This document shows positions 17,558 through 27,359 of a DNA stretch of 64,000 nucleotides, piece after piece. The DNA is from Streptomyces macrolidinus. Its GTDB lineage: Bacteria > Actinomycetota > Actinomycetes > Streptomycetales > Streptomycetaceae. Below the pieces are notes generated by a model, which searched no databases, was not told the origin of the DNA, and was given only the letters and a program-made list of their open reading frames with translations. The stretch spans positions 1 through 64,000 of the forward strand of contig NZ_JAMWMR010000007.1 in the NCBI RefSeq assembly GCF_023887685.1. Reading direction: 5' to 3'. The stretch's first letter is position 1; the number at the start of each line of letters is the position of its first letter. Position numbers and translations under genes: made by a program.

Positions 17558-18319
17558 TCAGAAGTCCACGGCCGGGGCCATGGTGCTCTGCCAGTAGGAG
17601 ACCGTCAGCTTGTCGTCGACGTAGACGCCCTTGGCGGGCAGTGACACCGTGGCGATCGAGCCGTCGTCGAACGGGATGGTCAGCGTGGAGACGGTGTGGC
17701 CGTTCTCGCCGTCGCCGCTGGACAGGATGACCCCCGCGTATCCCGACTCGCCCGGCGCCAGCGTCGTCACCGCCTGCGGCTGGGTGTCCTCGGCGACCGG
17801 CGGCACCGACTGGGCCTCGCCGAAGCGCGCCGCCGGGTAGGCGGGCAGCATGCACGTGGTCGAACCGGTGTTGGTGGCCGTCAGCAGCAGGTGGTTGATG
17901 GGGCGGGGCGGCTCGGCAGCGGTGATGCGCAGGTGCGCGGCGCCGCACTTCGCGAGCTTCCCGGAGGCCGTACCGCTCTGCGAGCCGCCGCCGGAACCGT
18001 TGCCCGTGCCCTTCGAACCGCCGGAGCGGGAAGCGGAGTCGGTGCCGTTGGTGCCGGTCGAGCCCTGGGCGCCGGTGGAGTCGCTGGAACCGTTGCCGTC
18101 GTGAGAGGACGGGGCGTCGGAGGGCTGCCGGCTCTGCGCGGTGGAGGTGGCGGTGACCGACGGGGACGAGCCCGCCCCGTTCGTGTCCTCGTCGCTTCCG
18201 TTGCACGCGGTCAGGGACAAGGCGGCGGCGATCGAGAGCGCGGTGACCGCGAACAGACGGGTGCGGGTGGTGCGGGTGGTGCAGGCGGTGCGGGCGGTGC
18301 GGAGGGTGCGTGCGGACAT
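17558..18319 (-). CDS. DUF4232 domain-containing lipoprotein
   Basis: A 253-residue exported protein. The signal peptide is preceded by a basic repetitive stretch (RTARTACTTRTTRTR) and ends at the lipobox LTAC (C39), followed by a Ser/Gly/Asp-rich linker to about residue 115. The C-terminal DUF4232 domain begins KCGAAHLRITAAE and holds a conserved Cys pair (KCG...TTCML). Its function is unknown; such proteins are common in the actinobacterial cell envelope. GAAAGG stands 7 nt before ATG. It is divergent from the XRE membrane-protein gene. Confidence 0.8.
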   Translation of the reverse strand: MSARTLRTARTACTTRTTRTRLFAVTALSIAAALSLTACNGSDEDTNGAGSSPSVTATSTAQSRQPSDAPSSHDGNGSSDSTGAQGSTGTNGTDSASRSGGSKGTGNGSGGGSQSGTASGKLAKCGAAHLRITAAEPPRPINHLLLTATNTGSTTCMLPAYPAARFGEAQSVPPVAEDTQPQAVTTLAPGESGYAGVILSSGDGENGHTVSTLTIPFDDGSIATVSLPAKGVYVDDKLTVSYWQSTMAPAVDF

Positions 18320-18531
18320 GGGAGTGCCTTTCGTACGGAGTGCTGGGGACCGGCTGCTCGACCGGGTGCCGGGAGCGCCGTGCTTGCTTGGACACCACCT
18401 TGTGGGAGGATCCGTCCCGGGGGCCAGCAGTACGGGAACATGCGGGACGCTGGAACGCTGAGAACGGCTCTGACCTGGGGAAACGGCAACCGCCTGGGAC
18501 GCTGTCCAGGGATCTCGGGAGAGGGAGAACG

Positions 18532-19944
18532 GTGGCGGGGGACGACTTCGCGGAGCTGCTGCGCGAGTTGAAGGAACGGTCGGGGCTCAGTTACGGGGCG
18601 CTGGGCAATCGCCTGCACATGAGCGCGTCCACCGTGCATCGGTACGTCAGCGGCGAGGTCGTACCGACGGACTACGCTCCCGTCGAACGCCTGGCCCGCG
18701 TCTGCCGGGCGACACCGGACGAGCTGCTCGAACTGCACCGCCGCTGGATCCGCGCGGACGCGCTGAGGGGGTTGAAGAGCCCGGAGAACACTTCGGACGC
18801 GGCCCCGAGCGTGGACCCGGATCCGGACCTGAACGCTGCTCAGGACTCGGGCCTGGACTCGGGCTCGGATTTGGCCCTGAACGTCGGCCTGGACGCAGGC
18901 CCGTTGCGTGCCCCGAACTCCGGTCCAGACTCTCGCCCGTTGCGTGCCCCCGAGTCAGATTCGTCCTCGGACCCGGCCTCGGACCCGGACCTCGTACGCG
19001 ACCCCGCCCTCGATCTCAGCCCCGCCGCGCCCCCCGAACGCACCCCCCGCAAGCGTCCCACCGCTCTGCTCGCCGGTGTCGGGATCGTCGTGGTCGCCGC
19101 GGCGACGGCCCTTGTGGTGAACCTGGTTCCCGGGCACGCCGATCGGCCCGAGGCCTCTCGGGACGTCGCCGCGAGCGTCGGTGTCACGTCGTCCGCGCCG
19201 CGGGCCGCCCGGTCGTCGGCCAGTCCCACGGCGAGCGCGTCACCGTCGACCTCGCCGACCCGGCAGCGGACCACCGCTCCGAGCGCCGACGCCCCCTCCG
19301 ACGCTCCGTCCCGCCGCCCGCGCACCGCGAACACCGCCGCGCCGGGCGCGGTGCCGGTCACGGTCGCCACCACCCCGTACTACTGGGACGTGCCCTGCGA
19401 CCAGAGCTTCCTGGTCGACCGGAGCCCGCAGAACGTGCCGCCGCCGCCCGCGCAGCAGGACGTGGTCGGCTGGAGCACGGCGCTCGGCGCGGTCGCCGCC
19501 GACCACCAACTGGTGGCGCTCACCGTGCAGGGCACCGGCGCGGACACCGTCGTACTCCAGGCGCTGCACGTACGCGTGGTGAGCAGCGACGCGCCCCTGA
19601 CCTGGAACAGCTACGCGATGGGCAACGGCTGCGGCGGCGAGGTCGACACCAAGTCCTTCGACGTGTCGCTCGACCTCGGCAACCCGCTCGCGCACCCCAT
19701 CGGCGGGCAGCGCGACTTCCCGTACAAGGTGAGCGAGTCCGACCCCGAGGTCTTCTACGTCAACGCACACACCAGCGGGCACGACGTCCGCTGGTATCTG
19801 GAGCTGGACTGGTCGAGCGGCACCCGCCACGGCACCGTACGCGTCGACGACCACGGTCAGCCGTTTCGCACCAGCGGCGCCGGGAAGCCGGACTACGTCT
19901 ATCCGCTGGGCGGCAGCGCCTGGGAGCCCCCGCTCGGGGGCTGA
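18532..19944 (+). CDS. XRE-family HTH protein with membrane anchor and extracellular domain
   Basis: A 470-residue three-part protein. Residues 1-80 hold an XRE helix-turn-helix (SGLSYGALGNRLHMSASTVH, then RYVSGEVVPTDYAPVERL). Residues about 85-165 are a degenerate linker built from repeated DP/DS/LD/GPDSRPLRAP units. A transmembrane segment lies near 180-202 (LLAGVGIVVVAAATALVVNL), then a Ser/Thr/Pro-rich stalk, then a beta-rich domain from about 280 that includes YYWDVPCDQSFLVDR. A membrane-bound DNA-binding sensor is the natural inference. GTG 18532 follows GAGAGGGAG. Confidence 0.75.
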   Translation: MAGDDFAELLRELKERSGLSYGALGNRLHMSASTVHRYVSGEVVPTDYAPVERLARVCRATPDELLELHRRWIRADALRGLKSPENTSDAAPSVDPDPDLNAAQDSGLDSGSDLALNVGLDAGPLRAPNSGPDSRPLRAPESDSSSDPASDPDLVRDPALDLSPAAPPERTPRKRPTALLAGVGIVVVAAATALVVNLVPGHADRPEASRDVAASVGVTSSAPRAARSSASPTASASPSTSPTRQRTTAPSADAPSDAPSRRPRTANTAAPGAVPVTVATTPYYWDVPCDQSFLVDRSPQNVPPPPAQQDVVGWSTALGAVAADHQLVALTVQGTGADTVVLQALHVRVVSSDAPLTWNSYAMGNGCGGEVDTKSFDVSLDLGNPLAHPIGGQRDFPYKVSESDPEVFYVNAHTSGHDVRWYLELDWSSGTRHGTVRVDDHGQPFRTSGAGKPDYVYPLGGSAWEPPLGG

Positions 19945-19981
19945 GTGGCCCTGGTTCGCCGCTGCGGACAGCATCAAGTCG

Positions 19982-20024
19982 CCCTGGGAGCTAGGTTGTT
20001 GACCACCAGTCGTAGCTTCCAGGG
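19982..20024 (+). promoter_or_regulatory. inverted repeat overlapping the ribosome binding site of the first methyltransferase gene
   Basis: ccctgggagcta (19982-19993) and tagcttccaggg (20013-20024) pair with one mismatch across a 19-nt loop. The right arm overlaps the Shine-Dalgarno AGGGAG (20021-20026) of the gene starting at 20034, so the structure could hide it in RNA, or act as a DNA operator. Confidence 0.45.
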
Positions 20025-20033
20025 AGACGCCTT

Positions 20034-20936
20034 ATGCCCGGTGATGCCCTCCACCACGATCCTGTCGAGGTGAGCGGGAGGATCGATACGACCAAGCCCC
20101 ATCCGGCCCGGGTCTACGACGTCCTGCTCGGCGGCAAGGACCACTACCCGGTCGACCGGCAGGCGGCAGCCGCGGCCTTCGCCGACCACCCCCGAGGCCA
20201 TCTCACCGCCCGGCACAACCGGGACTTCCTGCGCCGCGCGGTCACCACGCTCGTCCGGGACGAGGGCATCCGCCAGTTCCTCGACATCGGCGCCGGTCTG
20301 CCCACGGCGGAGAACGTCCATCAGATCGCCCAGCGGATCAGTCCGGACGCGCGGGTGGTGTACGTCGACAACGATCCGATCGTGCTCGCGCACGCGCGTG
20401 CCCTGCTGACGAGCAGTGCCGAGGGTCGTACCGACTACATCGACGCCGACTTGAAGGACCCGGCGCGCATCCTCGAAGTGGCCGCGAAGACCCTGGACTT
20501 CGACCAGCCGATCGCGCTGTGCCTCGTCGCGGTGCTGCACTTCATCGAGGACGAGGCTGCCTACGGCGTCGTCCGGGAGCTGCTGGACGCGTTGCCTCCG
20601 GGGAGCCGCCTCGTCCTGAGTCACCTGGCGGACGACCTCAACCCGGAGCAGAGCGCCAAGGTGGCGCAGTCGTTCCGGAAGAGCGGGCTGACCTTCGTAC
20701 TCCGGTCACGGGAGAAGGTGGAACGGTTCTTCACCGACAACGGGCTGACGCTCGCCGAGCCGGGCGTGGTCCCCGTCCACCGCTGGCGGCCCGATGGCGC
20801 GGCGCCCGTGCTCCCGGCACCGGACCCCGAGCGGTTCGCCGCCCTCGAGTTCGTCGACCGGCTCAAGTACCACGACATCAACGACGTCACGGACGAAGAC
20901 ATCAGCGTCTACGCGGCGATCGGCCACAAGCCCTGA
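20034..20936 (+). CDS. SAM-dependent methyltransferase (DUF574/SAM_MT family)
   Basis: A 300-residue member of the actinobacterial DUF574 family, predicted SAM methyltransferases expanded in Streptomyces. Signatures are IDTTKPHPARVYDVLLGGKD near the N-terminus, the SAM loop FLDIGAGLPTAENVHQIAQ, and the acidic strand VVYVDNDPIVLAHARALL. The substrate is unknown. It is followed after 66 nt by a paralogue on the same strand, with which it shares a block of 239 identical bases. AGGGAG lies upstream of ATG. Confidence 0.88.
   Translation: MPGDALHHDPVEVSGRIDTTKPHPARVYDVLLGGKDHYPVDRQAAAAAFADHPRGHLTARHNRDFLRRAVTTLVRDEGIRQFLDIGAGLPTAENVHQIAQRISPDARVVYVDNDPIVLAHARALLTSSAEGRTDYIDADLKDPARILEVAAKTLDFDQPIALCLVAVLHFIEDEAAYGVVRELLDALPPGSRLVLSHLADDLNPEQSAKVAQSFRKSGLTFVLRSREKVERFFTDNGLTLAEPGVVPVHRWRPDGAAPVLPAPDPERFAALEFVDRLKYHDINDVTDEDISVYAAIGHKP
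20293..20531 (+). repeat. 239-bp block identical to 21262-21500
   Basis: Every base of 20293-20531 matches 21262-21500 (offset 969), while the flanking coding sequence of the two paralogous methyltransferase genes differs at many positions. The block encodes the SAM-binding core from GLPTAENVH to ALCLVA. Confidence 0.95.
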
Positions 20937-21002
20937 CACCCATCAGCCTTGACCGTCCACCAGACCTGACCACCCCAGCCAAGAACCACTCACGGAGACC
21001 CC

Positions 21003-21914
21003 ATGTCCGGTGATGCCCTCAGCCACGACCCCGCCGAGCTGCGCAGGAGGATCGACACCACCAAGGCCCACCCCGCCCGGGTCTACGACGTCTTCCTCGG
21101 CGGCAAGGACCACTACTCGGCCGACCTCGCGGCAGCCGCCGCCGGACTGGCCGCCAACCCGCGCGGCTATCTCGACGTACGGCACAACCGCGACTTCCTG
21201 CGCCGGGCCGTGACCACGCTGGCCGAGCAGGACGGCATCCGCCAGTTCCTCGACATCGGTACCGGTCTGCCCACGGCGGAGAACGTCCATCAGATCGCCC
21301 AGCGGATCAGTCCGGACGCGCGGGTGGTGTACGTCGACAACGATCCGATCGTGCTCGCGCACGCGCGTGCCCTGCTGACGAGCAGTGCCGAGGGTCGTAC
21401 CGACTACATCGACGCCGACTTGAAGGACCCGGCGCGCATCCTCGAAGTGGCCGCGAAGACCCTGGACTTCGACCAGCCGATCGCGCTGTGCCTCGTCGCG
21501 ATCCTCCACTTCATCGAGGACGAGGACGCCTACCCGATCGTGCGCGAACTGGTCGACGCCCTGCCCGCGGGCAGCCGGCTGGTCCTCAGCCATCTCACCG
21601 AGGACCTGAACGCCGAGAACGTCCGCGCGGTGCAACGCACGTACACCGAACGGGGGTTCACCTTCGTACTGCGCTCCAAGGCGGAGGTGGAGCGCTTCTT
21701 CACCGACAACGGGCTGGAACTCGCCGAGCCGGGCCTCGTCCCCGCCCACCACTGGCGCCCCGACCACGCCGCCCCGGTCCCGGAGCAGCCCGAACCGGCG
21801 TACCTGGACACGCTCGAGGACATCGAGAAGGTCCGCTACCACGACATCAACGACGTGACGGACGCCGACATCAACGTGTACGCGGCCCTCGGCAGCAAGC
21901 CCGCGACGGCATGA
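21003..21914 (+). CDS. SAM-dependent methyltransferase (DUF574/SAM_MT family), paralogue
   Basis: A 303-residue paralogue of the preceding gene, with the same opening (IDTTKAHPARVYDVFLGGKD) and the same SAM motif (FLDIGTGLPTAENVHQIAQ). The central 239 bases are identical to the neighbour, while the N-terminal third and C-terminal third diverge (for example TYTERGFTFVLRSKAEVERF versus SFRKSGLTFVLRSREKVERF), so gene conversion has acted on the core. GGAGA precedes ATG. It ends at a strong bidirectional terminator facing argS. Confidence 0.88.
   Translation: MSGDALSHDPAELRRRIDTTKAHPARVYDVFLGGKDHYSADLAAAAAGLAANPRGYLDVRHNRDFLRRAVTTLAEQDGIRQFLDIGTGLPTAENVHQIAQRISPDARVVYVDNDPIVLAHARALLTSSAEGRTDYIDADLKDPARILEVAAKTLDFDQPIALCLVAILHFIEDEDAYPIVRELVDALPAGSRLVLSHLTEDLNAENVRAVQRTYTERGFTFVLRSKAEVERFFTDNGLELAEPGLVPAHHWRPDHAAPVPEQPEPAYLDTLEDIEKVRYHDINDVTDADINVYAALGSKPATA
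21262..21500 (+). repeat. 239-bp block identical to 20293-20531
   Basis: Second copy of the identical block shared by the two methyltransferase paralogues. Confidence 0.95.
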
Positions 21915-21917
21915 CGC

Positions 21918-21956
21918 GACGGGGCCGTCACCGCGGACAGCGGTGACGGCCCCGTC
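21918..21956. terminator. bidirectional terminator between a methyltransferase gene and argS
   Basis: Perfect 17-bp arms, 21918-21934 and 21940-21956 (gacggggccgtcaccgc and complement), loop ggaca. It lies between convergent genes. Confidence 0.9.
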
Positions 21957-21982
21957 GTGACGCGTGGTGTCGCGCCGGTGCC

Positions 21983-23743
21983 TCAGAGACGCTCAGGCGT
22001 CCTGATGCCCAGCAGTGCCATGCCCTGGTGCAGGATGCGGGCCGTGACGTCGCACAGGAAGAGGCGGTTCTCGATCTGCTCGGGCGTCTCGGCCTTCAGG
22101 ACCGGGCACTTGTCGTAGAACGTGGTGTACAGGGACGCCAACTGGTAGAGGTACCCGGCCATCTTGTGCGGCGCGTACTCCGCGGCGGACTCCGCGACCG
22201 TCTCCGCGAACTGGTCCGCGTGCAGGCCCAGCGCGCGCTCCGCCTCGCTCAGCGCCAGCTCCGGGTGCGCGGCCGGGCGGATGTCGCCCGCCTTGCGGAG
22301 GATGGACTGGATACGGGCGTACGCGTACTGGAGGTACACGCTCGTGTCGCCGTTCAGCGAGACCATCTGGTCCAGGTCGAACTTGTAGTCGCGGCTCGCC
22401 GACGTCGACAGGTCCGCGTACTTCACCGCGCCGATGCCGACCTGGGTGCCGCGCTCGGCGATCTCCTCCTCGGACAGGTCCCGTGCCTTCTCGCGCACGA
22501 CGGCGGAGGCACGGTCGATGGCCTCGTCGAGGAGGTCGACCAGCCGGACCGTCTCGCCCTCACGCGTCTTGAACGGCTTGCCGTCCTTGCCGAGGACCGT
22601 GCCGAAGGCGAGCTGGACCGCCTTCACGTCGTCGTTCAGCCAGCCTGCGCGCCGCGCGGTCTCGAAGACCATCTTGAAGTGCAGCGACTGGCGGGCGTCC
22701 ACGACGTACAGAAGGGAGTTCGCCTTGTGGTGGAAGACGCGGTCGCGGATCGCGGAGAGGTCCGTCGCCGCGTAGCCGTAGCCGCCGTCCGACTTCTGCA
22801 CGATCAGCGGGACCGGGTTGCCGTCGGGGCCCTTGATGTCGTCGAAGAACACGCACAGCGCGCCCTCCGAGCGGACCGCCACGCCGGACTCCTCCAGCAG
22901 GCGGCAGGTCTCGGCGAGCATGTCGTTGTAGCCCGACTCGCCGACGATGTCGGGGTCCCGGATCTCCATGTCGAGCTTCTCGAAGACGGAGAAGAAGTAG
23001 ATCTTCGACTCGTCGACGAACTTCTGCCACATGGCGAGCGTGTGCGGGTCACCGGCCTGAAGGTCGACCACCCGGCGCCGGGCGCGCGTCTTGAACTCCT
23101 CGTCGGAGTCGAACTTCCGGCGCGCGGCCTTGTAGAGGCGGTCGAGGTTGGACATCGCCTGCTCGCCGGTGACCTCGCCGGCCTTGTGGTCCAGCTCGTG
23201 CGGGTGCTCGTCCAGGTACTGGATGAGCATGCCGAACTGGGTGCCCCAGTCGCCGATGTGGTGACGGCGGACCACGGTCTCGCCGGTGAACTCCAGGAGC
23301 TGCACGACCGAGTCACCGATCACCGCGGAGCGCAGATGCCCGACGTGCATCTCCTTCGCCACGTTCGGCTGGGCGTAGTCGATGACCGTGGTGCCGGGGG
23401 ACTCCGCGTACGGCACGCCGAGGCGGCCCTCGGGGTCGGCGGCGCGCGCTGCGAGGTTCTCGGTGATCGCCCGGTCGGTGACCGTGATGTTGAGGAAGCC
23501 GGGGCCGGAGACCTCGATGTCCTTGATCACGTCACCGAGGACGACCTTCTCCACGACCTGGGTCGCCAGCTCGCGGGGGTTCGCCTTCGCCTTCTTCGCG
23601 AGCGCCAGGATCCCGTTGGCCTGGAAGTCGGCCCGGTCGCTTCGTCGCAGCAGCGGGTCCGCGGCGGCCTCCGGCAGGGTCGCCGTGAGAGCGGTCGCGA
23701 GGCGCTGGTGGACGGAAGCGGTGAGGGACGTGACCGAGGCCAT
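21983..23743 (-). CDS. argS: arginyl-tRNA synthetase
   Basis: A 586-residue class I synthetase charging tRNA(Arg). The ArgRS N-terminal additional domain covers the first 110 residues, the HIGH motif appears as [15 protein letters not shown] after [10 protein letters not shown], and the DALR anticodon-binding domain ends [10 protein letters not shown]. No classical KMSKS is seen, as in many ArgRS. The ribosome binding site is unclear: GAGGAG lies about 15 nt before ATG. It is divergent from lysS, with which it shares a roughly 275-nt promoter region. Confidence 0.95.
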   Translation of the reverse strand: MASVTSLTASVHQRLATALTATLPEAAADPLLRRSDRADFQANGILALAKKAKANPRELATQVVEKVVLGDVIKDIEVSGPGFLNITVTDRAITENLAARAADPEGRLGVPYAESPGTTVIDYAQPNVAKEMHVGHLRSAVIGDSVVQLLEFTGETVVRRHHIGDWGTQFGMLIQYLDEHPHELDHKAGEVTGEQAMSNLDRLYKAARRKFDSDEEFKTRARRRVVDLQAGDPHTLAMWQKFVDESKIYFFSVFEKLDMEIRDPDIVGESGYNDMLAETCRLLEESGVAVRSEGALCVFFDDIKGPDGNPVPLIVQKSDGGYGYAATDLSAIRDRVFHHKANSLLYVVDARQSLHFKMVFETARRAGWLNDDVKAVQLAFGTVLGKDGKPFKTREGETVRLVDLLDEAIDRASAVVREKARDLSEEEIAERGTQVGIGAVKYADLSTSASRDYKFDLDQMVSLNGDTSVYLQYAYARIQSILRKAGDIRPAAHPELALSEAERALGLHADQFAETVAESAAEYAPHKMAGYLYQLASLYTTFYDKCPVLKAETPEQIENRLFLCDVTARILHQGMALLGIRTPERL

Positions 23744-24018
23744 GGGGTGGGTGCCGTTCTCCTCGTATGTACAGACGGACCCGGCCAGTATCCCACGGTG
23801 GGTCCAGCGGATTTCCCGGCTGTGGACAACGCCCTGTGGACAACCGTCCGGGGAGGTCCGCCGCGCCCGTGCGCCGAGGCTGTCGCGCGTGTGCCCGGGT
23901 GGGACGGTTGAAAAGGGGTTTTCGCGGATGCGGCCGTGGCGGGGACAATGGAGCGGTCAGCCGTGTGACCATGCCGGCTGGGTGTGAGGAACTTCCAGAC
24001 AAAGAGGACGTGCCGATC

Positions 24019-25752
24019 GTGGCTCAGAGCACCGAGACCACCGACTGGGTCTCCCGTTTCGCGGATGAGGTCATCGAGGAGTCGGAGCGCCGGGCCCCGG
24101 GCAAACCGGTCGTCGTCGCGTCCGGGCTCTCTCCTTCCGGGCCCATCCACCTGGGCAACCTGCGCGAGGTCATGACGCCCCACCTCGTCGCCGACGAGAT
24201 CCGGCGGCGCGGGCACGAGGTCCGGCACGTGATCTCCTGGGACGACTACGACCGGTACCGCAAGGTGCCCGCGGGCGTCGTGGGGATCGACGAGTCCTGG
24301 GCCGAGCACATCGGCAAGCCGCTGACGTCGGTGCCCGCCCCGAAGGGCTCCGCCCACGCCAACTGGGCCGAGCACTTCAAGGCCGCGATGATCGACTCGC
24401 TCGCCGAACTGGGCGTGGAGTTCGACGGCATCAGCCAGACCGCGCAGTACACCTCCGGTGCCTACCGCGAGCAGATCCTGTTCGCGATGAAGCACCGCGG
24501 TGACATCGACGCGATCCTCGCGCAGTACCGGACCAAGCCCAAGGCCGCCGCCAAGAAGCAGCAGAAGCCCGTCGACGAGGCCGAGCTGGAGGCCGCCGAG
24601 GGCTCGGGCGCCGCCGCCGAGGACGACGGCAGCGCCGGGTCGGCCGGGTACTTCCCGTACAAGCCCTACTGCGGCGGGTGCGAGAAGGACCTGACGACCG
24701 TCACGTCGTACGACGACGACACCACCGAGCTGACGTACTCCTGCACGGCCTGCGGCTTCTCCGAGACCGTCCGGCTGAGCGAGTTCAACCGCGGCAAGCT
24801 GGTGTGGAAGGTCGACTGGCCCATGCGCTGGGCCTACGAGGGCGTCGTCTTCGAGCCCTCCGGTGTCGACCACTCCTCGCCGGGCTCCTCGTTCCAGGTC
24901 GGCGGCCAGATCGTCGGGATCTTCGGCGGCAAGCAGCCGATCGGGCCGATGTACGCGTTCGTGGGCATCAGCGGCATGGCCAAGATGTCCAGCAGCAAGG
25001 GCGGGGTCCCGACCCCGGCCGACGCGCTGAAGATCATGGAGCCGCAGCTCCTGCGCTGGCTGTACGCGCGCCGCAGGCCCAACCAGTCCTTCAAGATCGC
25101 CTTCGACCAGGAGATCCAGCGGCTCTACGACGAGTGGGACAAGCTGGCCGCGAAGGTGGCCGACGGCTCCGCCCTGCCCGGTGACGTGGCGGCGTACACC
25201 CGCGCCGTCGGCACCGCCGCCGGGGACCTGCCGAAGACGCCGCGCCCGCTGCCGTACCGCACGCTCGCGTCCGTCGCCGACATCACCGCGGGCCACCAGG
25301 ACCAGGCCCTGCGCATCCTGTCCGACCTCGACCCGGCGAACCCGCTCGCCGCGCTCGACGAGGCACGGCCGCGCTTCGACAAGGCCGAGGCCTGGATCAA
25401 CACCTACGTCCCGGCCGACCAGCGCACGATCGTCCGCGACGAGCCCGACGCCGAGCTGCTGAAGTCCCTCGACGAGCAGGGCCGGGAGTCGCTGCGGCTG
25501 CTGCTCGACGGCTTGGAGAAGAGCTGGTCCCTGGACGGCCTCTCCCACCTGGTGTACGGGGTGCCCAAGGTCCAGGCCGGCTTCTCCGCGGACGCCACGC
25601 CCAAGGAGCTGCCGCCGGAGATCAAGACCGCCCAGCGGTCGTTCTTCGCGCTCCTCTACCACCTGCTCGTCGGCCGTGACACCGGCCCGCGCCTGCCCAC
25701 CCTGCTGCTCGCGGTGGGCCAGGACCGGGTACGGAGTCTGCTCGGCGAGTAG
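24019..25752 (+). CDS. lysS: lysyl-tRNA synthetase, class I
   Basis: A 577-residue class I (archaeal-type) LysRS, unlike the class II enzyme of most bacteria. Motifs are PSGPIHLGNLREVM (HIGH) and ISGMAKMSSSKGGVPTP (KMSKS). A zinc-type module CGGCEKD...CTACGF follows an Ala/Glu/Lys-rich insertion (about 175-210). GTG 24019 is preferred over GTG 24010 because GAGG (24004-24007) is 11 nt away from the former and only 2 from the latter. It is divergent from argS and ends before a bidirectional terminator. Confidence 0.93.
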   Translation: MAQSTETTDWVSRFADEVIEESERRAPGKPVVVASGLSPSGPIHLGNLREVMTPHLVADEIRRRGHEVRHVISWDDYDRYRKVPAGVVGIDESWAEHIGKPLTSVPAPKGSAHANWAEHFKAAMIDSLAELGVEFDGISQTAQYTSGAYREQILFAMKHRGDIDAILAQYRTKPKAAAKKQQKPVDEAELEAAEGSGAAAEDDGSAGSAGYFPYKPYCGGCEKDLTTVTSYDDDTTELTYSCTACGFSETVRLSEFNRGKLVWKVDWPMRWAYEGVVFEPSGVDHSSPGSSFQVGGQIVGIFGGKQPIGPMYAFVGISGMAKMSSSKGGVPTPADALKIMEPQLLRWLYARRRPNQSFKIAFDQEIQRLYDEWDKLAAKVADGSALPGDVAAYTRAVGTAAGDLPKTPRPLPYRTLASVADITAGHQDQALRILSDLDPANPLAALDEARPRFDKAEAWINTYVPADQRTIVRDEPDAELLKSLDEQGRESLRLLLDGLEKSWSLDGLSHLVYGVPKVQAGFSADATPKELPPEIKTAQRSFFALLYHLLVGRDTGPRLPTLLLAVGQDRVRSLLGE

Positions 25753-25776
25753 GACCGCCTGAAGATCCGAACGACG

Positions 25777-25808
25777 AAGGGGCGCCCGGTGACCACCGGG
25801 CGCCCCTT
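25777..25808. terminator. bidirectional terminator after lysS
   Basis: Perfect 14-bp stem aaggggcgcccggt/accgggcgcccctt (25777-25790 and 25795-25808), loop gacc, between convergent lysS and the DUF2637 gene. Confidence 0.9.
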
Positions 25809-25832
25809 CTCGTCCGTCCTGCCGTGTGCCGG

Positions 25833-27212
25833 TCAGGCGATGTGGTCCTCCTCCAGTTCCGCGTTGAAGCGCTCGGAGAAGCGCAGCACCATGCGCTTGG
25901 CGGCGGCATCACCGAGGGAGATGCCGTACGTCGCCTCGACGCTGTCGCCGAACTCGCGCGGCGTGGGCAGGCTGCCGTTGATCGACTGACGGAAGACCTG
26001 GTAGTAGTCCTCCTCGCCCGGCTCCGCGCCACCGCCCTCACCGAGCCGGCGCGTACGGTTCGGGCCCGCCGGGACGGGGAAGTCGCCGGTCTCCGGGTCG
26101 CCGGTCTCCTCGCCGTGGGGGTGCCGGGGCTCCTGCGGCTGCTCCTCCGGGAACCCCTTGCCGCCCTGGCCCTCGCGCTCCCGCAAGAACTGCTGTTCCC
26201 GTACGTACTGCTGTTCCTGCAGGTACTGCTGCTCCTCGTACCACTGCCAGTGCTCCTCGTCGAGGTCGTGAGGAGGCTCCGGCTCGTACGTCGGGTCGTA
26301 GTCGCCCTGGTACTCGACGTCCTGCGGCGGCTTGAACCACGGGTTCTGCGCGGGGTCCGGCGCGGCGTCGGGGGCCTGGGCGTGCTCGGGCCGCTCGGGG
26401 TTCGCGGCGCCCTCCAACTGTGGGCGCTGCTCGGCGGGAGGCGCCGCCTGCTGCTGCGGGGCGGGTGCCGCCGGAGCGTCCACGGCCACCTCCACGCGGG
26501 GCGCCGGCGGTATCAGCGCGGGTTCGATCCCCGCCGCCGCGAGGCCCGCCGGGGCGGTCTCCGCCAGCGGAACGCCGTACCGCGCGAGGCGCAGCGGCAT
26601 CAGCGACTCCACCGGGGCCTTGCGCCGCCAGGCCCGGCCGAAGCGGGAACGCATCCGCGCCTGGTAGACGAGACGTTCCTGCTCCAGCTTGATGACCTCT
26701 TCGTAGGAGCGCAGCTCCCACAGCTTCATCCGGCGCCAGAGCAGGAAGGTGGGGACCGGGGAGAGCAGCCAGCGGGTCAGCCGGACGCCCTCCATGTGCT
26801 TGTCCGCCGTGATGTCCGCGATCCGGCCGATCGCGTGGCGGGCGGCCTCGACCGCGACCACGAACAGGACCGGGATCACCGCGTGCATGCCCACGCCCAG
26901 CGGGTCCGGCCAGGCCGCCGCGCCGTTGAACGCGATCGTCGCCGCCGTCAGCAGCCACGCCGTCTGACGCAGCAGCGGGAAGGGGATACGGATCCAGGTC
27001 AGCAGCAGGTCCAGGCCCAGCAGCACACAGATGCCGGCGTCGATGCCGATCGGGAAGACATAACTGAAGGTCCCGAAGCCCTTCTTGATGGCCAGCTCAC
27101 GGACGGCCGCGTACGAACCCGCGAAGCCGATCCCGGCGATGATGACGGCGCCGGTGACGACCACGCCGATCAGAACCCGATGTGTCCGTGTGAGCTGGAG
27201 TGGCGCGGCCAC
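25833..27212 (-). CDS. DUF2637 domain-containing membrane protein
   Basis: A 459-residue protein. The first 140 residues contain about four transmembrane helices (VLIGVVVTGAVIIAGIGFAG onward), the DUF2637 region found in actinobacterial chromosomal and plasmid-transfer-associated proteins. Next comes a basic segment with coiled-coil potential (SYEEVIKLEQERLVYQARM), then a long Pro/Ala/Gln/Glu linker (about 235-390, including repeats of EEQQYLQEQQYVREQQFLRE), and an acidic C-terminal domain ending AELEEDHIA. GTG 27212 has GAAGGGG 7 nt upstream; the frame extends further but without a ribosome binding site. Function unknown. Confidence 0.8.
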   Translation of the reverse strand: MAAPLQLTRTHRVLIGVVVTGAVIIAGIGFAGSYAAVRELAIKKGFGTFSYVFPIGIDAGICVLLGLDLLLTWIRIPFPLLRQTAWLLTAATIAFNGAAAWPDPLGVGMHAVIPVLFVVAVEAARHAIGRIADITADKHMEGVRLTRWLLSPVPTFLLWRRMKLWELRSYEEVIKLEQERLVYQARMRSRFGRAWRRKAPVESLMPLRLARYGVPLAETAPAGLAAAGIEPALIPPAPRVEVAVDAPAAPAPQQQAAPPAEQRPQLEGAANPERPEHAQAPDAAPDPAQNPWFKPPQDVEYQGDYDPTYEPEPPHDLDEEHWQWYEEQQYLQEQQYVREQQFLREREGQGGKGFPEEQPQEPRHPHGEETGDPETGDFPVPAGPNRTRRLGEGGGAEPGEEDYYQVFRQSINGSLPTPREFGDSVEATYGISLGDAAAKRMVLRFSERFNAELEEDHIA

Positions 27213-27293
27213 CCTAAAACCCCTTCCCGATCGTGTAGTTGCGCGCAACAGGGTGGCACACACGTGCGATGCCTGTGTGGCCGGAGGGGGCGA

Positions 27294-27320
27294 AAGCCCG
27301 GTCCGTTCGGGACCGGGCTT
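27294..27320 (-). terminator. terminator after the DUF3558 gene pair
   Basis: aagcccggtcc/ggaccgggctt (27294-27304 and 27310-27320), an 11-bp perfect stem with a 5-nt loop, 40 nt beyond the stop of the second DUF3558 gene. Confidence 0.75.
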
Positions 27321-27359
27321 CGTCAACTCACCTGCTGAGACCGGGAGTTCGGGGGTTGG

